Below the pieces are notes generated by a model that did no database searches, had not been told where the DNA came from, and saw nothing but the letters and a program-made list of their open reading frames with translations. The position numbers were made by a program, and so were the translations under genes. This document shows, piece after piece, positions 23,279 to 38,556 of a stretch of DNA of 64,000 nucleotides (positions are counted from its first letter, which is position 1; each line of letters begins with the position of its first letter). The DNA comes from Asterias rubens (Eukaryota > Echinodermata > Asteroidea > Forcipulatida > Asteriidae): positions 1,364,001 through 1,428,000 of the forward strand of contig NC_047070.1 in the NCBI RefSeq assembly GCF_902459465.1, read 5' to 3'.

Positions 23279-23665
23279 TTAAATGAACACGCTGCCTTGG
23301 ATCGGACGAGTTGGTCTATAAAAGCGTTTGTAACCGTTTTTTTATGAAATGCATATGGTTGGAAAAATGTTTTAAAAGTAGAATACAATGATCCACACAA
23401 GTTTGCCTCAAAATTGCGTGGTTTTCCTTTTACTGTGAGAACTATCACGGTTGACCATTTATGGGAGTAAAAAATTTGACTCCTATAAACGGCCGATCGC
23501 GTTAGTCGACGAGGTAAAGGAAGACCGTGCAATTTCGAGGCATGTTTGTGTGAATCATTGTATTCTACTTTTACAACATCTTTCTACCCATTGAATTTTA
23601 TAACAAACGGTTACAATCGCTGTTCAAAGACCAACTCGACCAATCCAAGGCAACTTGTTCCTTTA
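23279..23665. mobile_element. MITE family 2, full copy
   Basis: The left end reads AACACGCTGCCTTGGATCGG, with GACGAGTTGGTC; the right end is the complement, ending CAAGGCAACTTGTTCCTTTAA split as CAAGGCAACTTG and TTCCTTTAA. A central palindrome surrounds GGAGTAAAAAATTTGACTCC. Length is about 387 bp. Confidence 0.85.
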
Positions 23666-23669
23666 ATTC

Positions 23670-23757
23670 CAAGGCCGTGTCCAAAACGGCAACTTCAACA
23701 CTGGCAGACGCGCTGATCTTGCCGTAGATGAAGTTGCTGTTTCGGACACAGCCTTAC
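23670..23757. mobile_element. Very short palindromic TIR element
   Basis: The left arm AAGGCCGTGTCCAAAACGG and GCAACTTCA are mirrored by TGAAGTTGC and TTTCGGACACAGCCTT. The whole element is under 90 bp and starts just after MITE family 2. Confidence 0.65.
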
Positions 23758-24260
23758 CTGCAAGTGTGATAACATTTCATTATTCGATGTTAAACATTTC
23801 GTTTACATTAGTGATATACATTTTTGCATTTACGACCTAAATACTTTAATTACTATTGTTGCAGTAAAATTCACTTTAAATAGTCACTGATGAAAATGAC
23901 TTGACGATTACTTAAATTTGTACCGTATAGTTGATTGAAACTTGTTTTGTTCAACCTTCAATTCCTCCCAACCCAGTTCAGAAATTATTTCACATTATTC
24001 TGATATTAAACACATAGTGAAGTGGCCATCATATTTTTGCTTCATAATAAAGAAACACTGTACCAAAGTGATCTAACTAACTAAGTAGTAAAAGGCAAAA
24101 TGTTGAACATAAATTAAACCACAAAATTGAATTTGCCAATTTCTTTTAAAAAAACCCACCTTGGTTAAACATTGAGGTCTCTTAAAAGTGTCTTAATTTA
24201 ACTTTGTCTGAAAGATATTTACCAGTTTTAACCCTCTCAATATTAGCACATTCTTAATAA

Positions 24261-24647
24261 TTAAAGGCAGTGGACACTATTGGTAATTACCCAAAATATT
24301 TATTAGCATAAAAACTTTCTTGGTGACGAGTAATGGGGAGAGGTTGATGGTATAAAACATTGTGAGAAACAGCTCCCTCTGAAGTGCCACAGTTTTCGAG
24401 AAAGAAGTAATTTTCCACGAATTTGATTTTGAGACCTCAGGTTTAGAACTTGAGGTCTCGAAATCAACCATCTAATCGCACACAACTTCATGTGACAAGG
24501 GTGTATTTTTCTTTTATCATTATCTCGCAAGTTCGATGACAGATTGAGCTCAAATTTTCACAGGTTTGTTATTTTATGCATATGTTGAGATACACCAACT
24601 GTGAAGGCTAGTCTATGACAATTACCAATAGTGTCCACTGCCTTTAA
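24261..24647. mobile_element. MITE family 1, copy E
   Basis: TTAAAGGCAGTGGACACTAT at the left and GTCCACTGCCTTTAA at the right, 387 bp, with an intact internal inverted repeat. It is one of the least diverged copies. Confidence 0.9.
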
Positions 24648-25696
24648 AAGAGAAACACAACAATAAAACTTAGGGGAATTATTTTAATGGAGGTACAAAT
24701 ATCGACTGCTTTGAGCGCTATGGTTTAAGCTACCCCAAGGTGTTCCATTAAGCATTCTATTTATCCGTGTCAATGCCATGTGAAAAAATGCTGCTCCAGA
24801 TATCACAAGAAAGTTGTAGTTTTAACTATTGCTCAGGAAAATAAGTAAACATTTGTTACAACACCTGGGTATAGTACATTGGTTACTACAGGTATTATAT
24901 ATTGATTGCGTCGTGCTTGCACAGCTTTCTAGCAAAAGTAAGACATGTCAGATGGTGAGCTCTAAACCAATCAAAAGGTAGAATCCAAGTGGTGGGTACC
25001 ATAAAACAGCTAAAGGGGCACTGTCATTATGATCAGAGGGAGTCTGTGGACAGATATTTACTTCTTTTACTCTCACCCAGTTACAGCACACGCCTGTGCA
25101 AAAATAATGAAGGTGCCCTTCAAAGCTATTGTTTGTGCTATGATGGTTATCAAGCATGCATGCGGTGACTGGGTGAGAGTTCATGAGTCCATGTCTTGCC
25201 ACAAGCAGACTATAATCACGATGAGCGTACCTGTAAGTCGCACAAATTCAAGTTTGCCAAATTTCATGGCTCTGCTTACCCCCATATTCTGTGCTTACGA
25301 TCACCAGTCGCCGCTTACTATGCAAGCGCAGACGCTAGCTGTGTATGCGAAGAATGCCTAGTAACAAGGAGTACGCACACGCACAAGTAAAAATTCCATG
25401 CAAATCTGTGAAATACGCTTGACATTAGCCCATAATCTCCTGCTTCCATCCGTAAGCGTTGATTCTTTTATTACAGTAAGCAGAGCCATGAAATTGGGCC
25501 CAGATTAGGGTGGTGAGTTAACCATACAAATCTGATGACAAGGACAAAATTGTTTCCACAACTTCTGGAGGCAAGCCGGTAACTAATAAAAGAAAAAAAT
25601 CTACAAATTTGATTTGCAGCTGTTTGGTTTGAACAAATTAAGGCCACTTGAATTTGACTCTCTTTCGTTTGCAGCATCGGATGATTGGGCAAAATG

Positions 25697-28600
25697 TTAC
25701 CTTGCTTTGACGTTCTTCACTATCCACTCCATTCCTTCCTGTGTGATTCAAACAAATTGAGAATTAAGAGAGCTGTCAATATTCTTGAATAATAGTGAAG
25801 CATGTTTGAAGCTCAGGTTTGTTTGTTTGTTTGAATGATTTTCCCAAACAGGGAACTCGGCAAACTGTTTTCAGAGTAGTGTGGCGACGAAGGTTTAAGG
25901 TATAAAGAGTTGAAAATCAGTTTGAAACAAAGAAAGATTGGAAATTATTCACTTTTCACATGACAGCATTTTAACAATTTTCCCATGCTCAAGTTTGACA
26001 TTGTAGCTGAATCACTTGTGCAATATTTTAAGTTGTTTAATTTATCTACAAGTTTACTTTTTATTTATTTAATTGTTTTCTTTTATTGTTTATCCTTACC
26101 TTATCTGTAATTTCTACTTATTTATTTTAATTTATTTTTGTATTCTTATTATATATTTATAATTAAATTTGCTATTGGTTGTATAATTATCTGGTTTTGT
26201 TATTGCTTTGTGTACTATATTATGTTAAATCTATATTAATTTTATTGTGTACCCCAGATGTGGGGCAACAGATCTACGGATCATAGTATGTATTTGCTTT
26301 TGTTGTCCCTTGCCCATCTTGGGGTAATATTGTCAATGTATTTTGTTTTGTACTGTTATGGCAAATAAAATAATAATAATATAAAAACAAAAATGCACCT
26401 GGTGTGAATGAACAATAACTTGTGCACTGTTCCAAAAGTATGCCAACTTAGAGAAGTTTTTGCAAGGGATTATGGCCAGTCCAAATATTGTCCTTTCACA
26501 CAAAATGCAACTTGTAAAATTTCACAACCTTGCTAAAATAAAGCAACGGACTCCTGCTAAACTGCTGTCGTGTGAAAAGGGTTTGATAAGACAAGGAAGT
26601 TCTCACCTCAACTCCTTCCCCTGTGACTGCAGAGCAAGCATTGATCTGCCAAACACGGTTCCTTATTGTGTGAAGATTTAAGCCTTCCGCAATATCTGCT
26701 GATGTTGCTGCGCTAATAAGGTCCTGCTTATTTGCAAAGACTAGCAGTGGTACACCGGATAATTTCTCTTCTTCCAATAGCTGGCCAAGCTCCTTAAGAA
26801 AATAAAAGTGTTTTTTAAATTAAATTTGTACAATTTTGTCTTGTCTTGATTGATACTGCACCAACACCCCTTCTAAGTGATCACACAGACAGGGTTGGTT
26901 CTCCTTCTTCTTATCATGTCCACACACTAGATGTTGTGTTTCAGCCAGAACTGGACACAGCTCCTAGCAATATCATTATACTCTGCAAGGTCCTCAGGTT
27001 TGCATTCTGGCTCCAGTAGGGGGCATCCCAGGAGGTGCTCCACAGTTTGTGACTCTGTCTCACAAATGCAGGGTTGGTGGTGCATATGGAACTGACAACC
27101 ATGCCAGAAATACAGGGGCAAACCCCTTCTCTTAAAAGTGTACTTTTTACGGGCATACACAACACACAGGACTGACCAGTACATCCAATCCAAAGCTTAC
27201 TAACTACTTCCTGGGCTATGTAGGAAAATCAGTCAGTACTACTACTTCCACTTAGCATGCTTAGTGGATTGATGCGATTCCCATTATTAACTTCACTGCT
27301 AAGGAGTGAGTTTGAATTGATCTCACGTTTCGACTAGCCTGGTCTAGTCATTGTCAGGAGACTGAAGAGTGTTTAAGATGCTGGTCTTTTTATAGATGGA
27401 TTGCACTAAGCGTCATCAACCGCCTTAACTGATGATAAACAATGCAAAATTCATACGTGTTCATTTAAGCCAATGATAGCCTTGCATGTGCGCACATTTC
27501 ACCAAATATAGCATTGATGACACTTAGTGACATTAATCTATAGGGGTTCAGTCAGCACTGCTCAGTGCCCAATTTCATAAAGGTGTTAAGCAGAAAATAC
27601 TGCTTGAAAATTTTCTTTGCTAAGCAAAAATTGAGTCGTGCACCAGCCACAACAATACAAACTTGATGTTATTTGGGCTGGTAACTAGCCTGTTTCTGCT
27701 TAGCAATACTATTCTGGCTTAATGAAATTGGGCCCTGGTTGGTTCTTCTGAAAGAACAACTGTTGTTTGAGGGCTCGGGTTATTGTGTAGGCTTCCTTGA
27801 TTTCATAAATAAACTAACAAAAGTTAATTCAGTGGAGGTGTCATGGCCGAGCGGTCAAGATTACAGCCACCGAACTCAAGCTCTGACCAGATCAAGGGAG
27901 TATGGGTTCGGGAGTCGTGACACTTGTGTCCTTAAGCAAGACACTTAACCACTGCTTTGTCCTTCGGATGAGATGTAAAGCTGTAGGTATTATTATTGTT
28001 ATAACAACTATCAACGCACGCAAAAGACCCCAGTACCCACTTATCTCAAAGAGAAGGGGTTTGCCCCGGTTTGTCTGGTAGTGCGACTATCTTCAATTAT
28101 GATGACTGCACTTGAAAGGAAGAAGAAGAAGAAGAAGTATTACCTCTCCTGTTTCCTCCAAGCGTGTAGTGTCTGCACTGTCTATTACATAAATTAGAAC
28201 ATCAGCTTTCTCATAGTAGTTCCCCCAGTAAGGTCGAATCGTTCTCTGACCTATGGAATAAAGTTTTTAAGTATTAACTCTTTTGTTTTTAACCTATGAA
28301 TGCTTATACTTCTTTTTATGTTTTTTTTAAATTTTCAATTGACTACAAGTAGTCCAGCTGACCAAGACCCAATTTCATAGAGCTGCTAAGCACAGAAACT
28401 TGCTAAGCATGAAATTTCTTCCTTGATAAAAACAGGACTACCAGCCAAATTTCCATTTGTTGCATATTGCTTGGTACTGGTATTCACCTGTTGTTTGCTG
28501 ATCCTGAAAATCACATGGTGTTACCGCAAACTCTTCTATATCTTATTTCCACCATGCAAAGTTTCAAATCCTACTTGAAATTTGGTTGGTAATCCTGTTT

Positions 28601-30942
28601 GTTGTCAAGGAAGAAAATTCATGCTAAGCATATTTTCTTGTACTTAGCAGCCCTAGGAAATTGTTTTTTTTTCAGTAATTCAAAGCCAAGCTAGTGAAAT
28701 GACAAGCTAACTGGTTCTTCTGGCCAGTCATTGAAGACAGTACAGGGCAAACCCTGGTAGCCCATTACCATCTCCTCCAATTTTATTTAAAAAAACAAGA
28801 GGAATCAGGCCCAGGCCTTGGTAGGGAGGGGGAGGGGTGGTGTTATAGAAACAGACTAACAACAACCAGTGAAATTACAATCAGGTTTTACCCTAAAATG
28901 TTTCAGTTACTGTCTAGCAGGACCAATTAGCTTGGCATTACAATAGTCTGTCAGCCTTTTCACTGGTTTGTATTTCAAATGATAACACAGGGGCTTTTAA
29001 AACTGTCGAACCACTTGGAGAAATCTTTGACTGGTCTTCGGGTGTTTTAACTGCCATCTGGCCAGCGGACCACTGGATTTGGGTACTTTTTGTAACACAA
29101 AACACAATATCCACAGATTTACATAAACTTACACCTTTTGAAGATAATTATAGTCAAAAGCTTACCTTAAACCAATTAGTAGCTAAGGTGCTGTAGTAAA
29201 ATAATGTCAAGAAAATACGTTTTACATGCTAAAATTTTGTGACTTGTTTTACTCATTTCTCAAAAACTACAGTTACTCAGCAAGTAATATTTAAAGGGAA
29301 TCTTTCTACCACCATTATTTTTGAACTGTGTGAGTTTAATGTGGATCTGTGTGTACATTGTGTTTTGTGTCCTACAAAAAGTACCCTTAAAAGGGAGAAC
29401 GCTGACAACACTCACCTCCAACATCCCACACATTCAAGTCCACACCGTGGCATTTGACAGTCTTGATGTTGAATCCTAGCGTTGGTGTCATGTGACTGAT
29501 ATCTTCTTGAGCTAGTCCTCGAATGAGCGTTGTCTTGCCGGCGTTGTCAAGACCAAGGAGGAGGATCTGAAGTTTGCGGTTTGGGTTGCTACCCAATTTG
29601 GCCTTCAAAAAGGCCAGTAAGCCCTAAAAGTACAAGAAACGAAGAGAAGTTAATAATGATCCACTTAATAAGCTTAAGTAGTAGTCCCAGCCCATTTTCT
29701 AACTTCCGTCCAGGTAGTACCAGTAGTTAAAAAGCAGGACAGTTGTTTTCAGAACCGAGAAGTCTCCAGAATTCCAAGTACATGTGTATGTACCCATGGT
29801 AGAAGAAGGAAATGTATCACAGCAAAGAAGTCACTACAACTTAAAACTGCAAAATTTGATGGCTTATTATTTTAGCCTCAAGTAAAACTTAGCCAGCGCA
29901 GCAGCATTACAGCAATATCTCATTATTATTACAATAAACAAATAATATATGACAATCAAATGCAAATAAAACAGTTAAAATAAAGCCCCCCCCCCCTCCA
30001 AGTCTCTCTCCCTCTCTCGCTCCGGATCACTGAGATCATGGTCATGGATAGCTGCATAAAAAGACTAACTTACCAAAGAAGATTTAAGAAGTAAAACAAA
30101 AACCAATTCTACTGTCCAGAGTTATCAAGTTATTATCCATCATCATTACCATAGTAATTATGTAACGGAATAACGTTGAGATGACTCTACCTACAAATTT
30201 AATTATACAGATCTGATTTGTCTGGTCTTGGCCCAATAGACCGATCCAGTAGTGCAGGACTTGCACTCATGAGTCACGACACAAGGTTGCGGGTTCGAAT
30301 CCCCCAGCTAACTGCTGACTTCACAATAAGGTTTATCGCCAATAGCAAAATATCAAGAGAGGGCGCTGTTGAACCTACGCAAAGGTATAGGCGTTGCGTG
30401 CAAGAGTCATAGAAACTGCATAGAAACTGCCCCATATTCCTTCCAATAACGCATTGCGTTTCTGAATCGCGATAAACCTTATGACTTGAATAAATATTGT
30501 CGTCTAGTTTTTAACTGAATCACAATTTCTTGATATGTGTAATTCATATATATAGATAGGCGTTTGCCGAGTTCTCTCTTGATGGCATGATGCCGATGGG
30601 ACGATCATTCAAACAAACAAACAAACAAACAAACAAACAAACAAACAAACAAACAAACAAACAAACAAACAACAACAAACCACACACACCATTGCATTGC
30701 ATGCCACCGCAATCGATTCTCAACACAGACAGAGCATGACAGAGCATGACAGTCACACACTCACATAAACATTAGATTATTGTTGAGTGTTTGGCGTAAC
30801 CGCGTAACCAACCAGACATTATTCATTAATGGCATTATCACAATAATTAATACTTCTGTTAATAGGTGAACATTGGTCTTTGAATAATTGTCCTTTTCAT
30901 TATCAAAAAAAAAATACCAAGCCATGATGAAAATCCTACCAT
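25697..30942 (-). CDS. ARL3: ARL3, ARF-like ciliary GTPase
   Basis: Five exons on the minus strand: 30942-30940 (ATG only, donor GTAGGA), 29623-29416, 28250-28144, 26792-26607 and 25738-25697. Together they encode 181 residues (human 182). ARL3 releases lipidated cargo from UNC119 and PDE6D in cilia; ARL13B is its exchange factor and RP2 its GAP. Visible motifs are P-loop GLDNAGKT (25-32), switch I TPTLGFN (47-53), WDVGGQ (67-72), NKQD (127-130) and the SA motif in [23 protein letters not shown] and EDISHMTPT favour ARL3 over ARL2. The C-terminus [13 protein letters not shown] is shorter than in vertebrates. The initiator-only first exon is supported by the GGC-starting acceptor of exon 2, which needs a preceding ATG in phase 0. 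A TGACGTC site at 30996-31002 lies just upstream. The gene is head-to-head with the CNNM gene. Confidence 0.96.
26200..26395 (+). mobile_element. Probable LINE 3' tail
   Basis: A stretch with CCCAGATGTGGGGCAACAG and GTCCCTTGCCCATCTTGGGG ends in AATAAAATAATAATATAAAA. An A/T-rich terminal microsatellite after a conserved hairpin-like segment is typical of non-LTR retrotransposon 3' ends. It lies in ARL3 intron 4. Confidence 0.4.
26927..27193 (-). pseudogene. Non-LTR retrotransposon C-terminal zinc-knuckle-like fragment
   Basis: It contains [19 protein letters not shown] and then [20 protein letters not shown]. The pattern CxCxxxxQTxxHLLxCP is common at the very end of RTE/jockey-type polyproteins. 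A related fragment is at 54467. It lies in ARL3 intron 3, just beside hammerhead-like family a (27320). Confidence 0.65.
27835..28110 (+). mobile_element. tRNA-derived SINE (family S2 relative)
   Basis: An A box TGGCCGAGCGG (27844-27854) matches class II (Ser/Leu) tRNAs. A B-box-like GGTTCGGGAGTCG carries a small insertion. The body includes TGTGTCCTTAAGCAAGACAC, shared with the SINE at 11697. It lies in ARL3 intron 3. Confidence 0.8.
29091..29400. mobile_element. MITE family 5, copy 1, next to the ARL3 exon 2 donor
   Basis: Terminal repeats GGGTACTTTTTGTAACACAA and the complement (CCTACAAAAAGTACCC) bound 310 bp. It ends 15 bases from the ARL3 exon 2 boundary at 29416. A second, more complex copy lies at 34537-34888. 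Confidence 0.8.
30262..30320 (+). mobile_element. tRNA-like SINE head, weak
   Basis: A B-box GGGTTCGAATCCC at 30291-30303 is preceded by a degenerate tRNA-like head in ARL3 intron 1. No cloverleaf can be closed, so it is not a tRNA gene. Confidence 0.35.
30610..30671 (+). repeat. (CAAA)n microsatellite
   Basis: About 15 uninterrupted tetranucleotide units in ARL3 intron 1, roughly 270 bases from the initiator exon. Confidence 0.95.
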
Positions 30943-32559
30943 TTGGAAGTAGTTTTCGGGTATTTTATACACCGCCTTCACTCTTTTTACTCTGTTGACG
31001 TCTTCGTTACCGATGCGATATACACGCAATTTGCTCGTGTGTGTGGTGGACCGACGGGAACGTACGGAATGATATGTACAGTACTGTACATATTATTATA
31101 CACATGTACATCGTTATCGTCAGTCAGAGTGACCCTTGACCCCTAAATTATAATATGTAGGTCACGCACAACATTTCCCTGACTTCTTATTGGTTGTTTC
31201 GTAGAGTAGAGAGAGTAGTTATTTCGCACTGTGCCCCATCCCGGCCCAGAGTGCATGCATTGGGGACTGGAAGATGAGGAAGATAAAACTGTTATGGAAT
31301 TCAGGCTTCACTCCCTTTTTGTAATATCATTGGATGGGAAGGCGTTATGATTTATTTATTAAATTTTCTGCACATCCAACAGTGCAAGCGTCATTGACAT
31401 GGATAAAAACATTGAATTCTATAAAGAATTCGGGCTTTCTTTCTCTTCTTGAAATAATCCTCCGCGAGGGATTGTTGTGACACTACTCTATTTGAGCATG
31501 GAGATAGGATTTGAGGCTGTGCATTGATGGATGTACAATTTGTTGATTGCTCATTGCTCATTTTAGTTGTTATTTTGTTTGTACAAAAAAAAACTTTCCA
31601 AGGTTTTCTCCATGGAATGTTATGGCATAACAAAAATCAAACAAGTCAACCCTTCCTACACCAACGTTCCCTAAGCCCAGCCGGGCCCACAATTTGCAAA
31701 TGGACAACACCTCCCTGATCCTTCACATCCGTTTGCCAACTGCCGCTCAAACAAAAACTTTATAAGATTCTCCCCGGCCGAAATTATGTTTCCTAAACTA
31801 TTCTTTTAGGATTTTTGTGAAAAGGGACAAATTTTGAGATACCCAAACCATGGAGGAATAGCCCACACCATTGAGTTAGAATTACCTCCATGCCCAAACC
31901 ATCCCAGTCATTGAACATGCCCTCCTCCTCCTCCCGGCCCCTCCTCCTCCCATCTGCAAACCACAGACATTTTGGAGGAGTTGTATTTAGAGCATTTCAG
32001 AGTGAGCTAATAAAAACATGTTGTTATGGCATTTTTATAAACAAGAAATAAACAAAGTGACCCGGACACACTGCCCACTTGTTTGCAATCTCATTAAGAC
32101 TACGTCATTTTAATTCAACGAAACCGTCGGGCCACGTCCACACACCACACACAAACCGCAACTCCCATTAATTAAAAAACGCCCACCGATATAAACTTAG
32201 AGTGCGCCATCATCGGCGTTGTGGCCCCAAAATAAACCCAAACCATAGAGAGCTATATATAGCTAGCTCTAAAGTATGACCCATACCCATCACCACACTT
32301 ACACGGCGGATATCGACAACGATCAGTGGGTTCTCTGCTTCTAAAAGAGCCCAAAATATCATTATTATAGAGTATCAATTGCATACAAGTTGAGATACAA
32401 TTATCTGAATAGCATTGTACCTGTGAGGAGATGAATCTACCATTGTTATGACATCGTTTGTAGACTATTAGAGATTTTATTTTGTTGCAGGGGAGGTTAC
32501 GCGATTACGATTTAGAAGTTTAACGATCGCTGTAAATTTCTACTTCCTTTAAATCCAAG
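30943..32559. promoter_or_regulatory. Divergent ARL3 / CNNM upstream region
   Basis: The two start codons are 1.6 kb apart. On the ARL3 side there is a CRE-like TGACGTC at 30996-31002. On the CNNM side, CCAAGATGGCGGTC at 32554-32567 matches the YY1-type AAGATGGCGGC motif and contains the start codon. A TTTGTTGCAG at 32481-32490 could be an acceptor for an upstream untranslated CNNM exon. Few repeats interrupt the region compared with the rest of the window. Confidence 0.45.
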
Positions 32560-37304
<4,745 letters not shown>

Positions 37305-37781
37305 CAAGTAACCTACTTGTAGATATCGTTAGATTTTGTGAATCCAAAAATCAATAGAGTTTTTTAATCGGTCACCAATACTACATGTAAACCGAAATAC
37401 ATACACATAATTTCAGTAATTCTAAATGCACTTCTTAAAGGAAGGGTCATACTTTTGATCTACCCCCCCCCCCCCCACCAATTAAAATAAATAAATAAAT
37501 ACAGTTCTAACCAAAAAGCTTCCTTGTTATAAAAACGGTATTGTACTGTATAGTAAGCATCCTGTAAAGTTATATTGTCTGAAATGCCATTGATTAGAAA
37601 TCAATAAAAACATTTGAATCCAAGAAAGATTATTGCATAGATTTGACATTCTTGTGAAAAACTGACAGTTTTTTTGCTGCTTTCTCAGCAAGTTGATACT
37701 TTAATCAGCTAAAACTTTCACATGAGGTGACTTGTATTGTATGTTTCTTTTATATTTGGCAAAAATGATGACCCTACCATG

Positions 37782-38163
37782 AAGGCAGTGGACACTATTG
37801 GTAATTACTTTAAATAATTATTAGCATAAAACCTTTATTGATTACGAGTAAAGGGGAGAGGTTGATAGTATAAAACATTGTGAGAAACAGCTCCCTTTGA
37901 AGTGAGGTAGTTTTCGAGAAAGAAGTAATTTTCCACGAATTTGATTTAGAGACCTCGGATTTAGAATTTGAGGTCTCGAAATCAAGCATCTGAAAGCCAA
38001 CAACTTCGTATGACAAGGGTGTTTTTTCTTTCATTATTATCTCGCAACTTCGATGACCAATGAGCTCAAATTTTCACAGGCTTGTTATTTTATGCATATG
38101 TTGAGACACACCAATTGAGAAGACTGATCTTTGACAATTACCAATAGTGTCCATTGTCTTTAA
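37782..38163. mobile_element. MITE family 1, copy G
   Basis: GAAGGCAGTGGACACTATTG at the left and GTGTCCATTGTCTTTAAA at the right, 382 bp, same orientation as copies D and E, about 480 bp after the CNNM stop. Confidence 0.85.
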
Positions 38164-38514
38164 AACAAACAAAATATTTTAATTTAAATAATTCTCAGAA
38201 CACTTGATAAGATAAATCTATCAGCAGAATTGTTGTTGTTGCTTTGTTGTGGTCAAATGGCAGGTATAAACATAATAATCATGAAGTCTAAAGAAAATAT
38301 TAACAAGGACCATACTTACTTAGGGCCGTTTTAATTATCAACATTTTCACAAGCTTAAAAACCATACATTTTTTCAATACCTCCTACCTCCCCCTAAAAG
38401 TGTAAAATGAAAGATGTTGGTTTTATTCACAATATTCTACATAGAGATACTTGAATGTGAATTGCATGCGATCCATGTTTGTTATGAGTACAGATTCAGA
38501 TAAAAGAACATATA

Positions 38515-38556
38515 AAGAAGACGAGCAGAGTATACTGTTCGAAACGTTGAGTCCCA
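38515..38556 (+). ncRNA. Hammerhead-like motif, family f
   Basis: AAGACGAGCAG, loop AGTATA, CTGTTC, then GAAACGTT and GAGTCC. The 6-bp stem II (GAGCAG/CTGTTC, one G-T pair) is complete. A second partial copy at 40968-40990 keeps the missing 5' part as TTCTGAAGACGAGCAG, so the family core is CTGAAGA plus one extra C. Confidence 0.35.

Larger units (their letters stand above)
20220..25696. other. Region between BUB3 coding exon 1 and ARL3
   Basis: It contains the BUB3 promoter and probably an untranslated exon (candidate right boundary unknown, donor at 21341-21346). Other contents are a perfect hairpin at 20675, MITE family 2 at 23279, a short palindromic element at 23670, MITE family 1 at 24261, a foldback at 25030-25200 and a family 7 element at 25258. 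A 65-bp similarity between 20598-20662 and 24945-25010 (CTCTAAACCAATNAAAAGG) suggests another dispersed repeat. No coding exon was seen. Confidence 0.45.

Noticed and set aside
25029-25361. 110-codon open frame on the plus strand
   Set aside because: It spans a foldback element and part of a family 7 element; no recognisable domain or splice context.
30990-31015. RFX X-box upstream of the ciliary gene ARL3
   Set aside because: Only a half site (GTTACC) can be seen; the second half is missing, so I list only the CRE-like TGACGTC.
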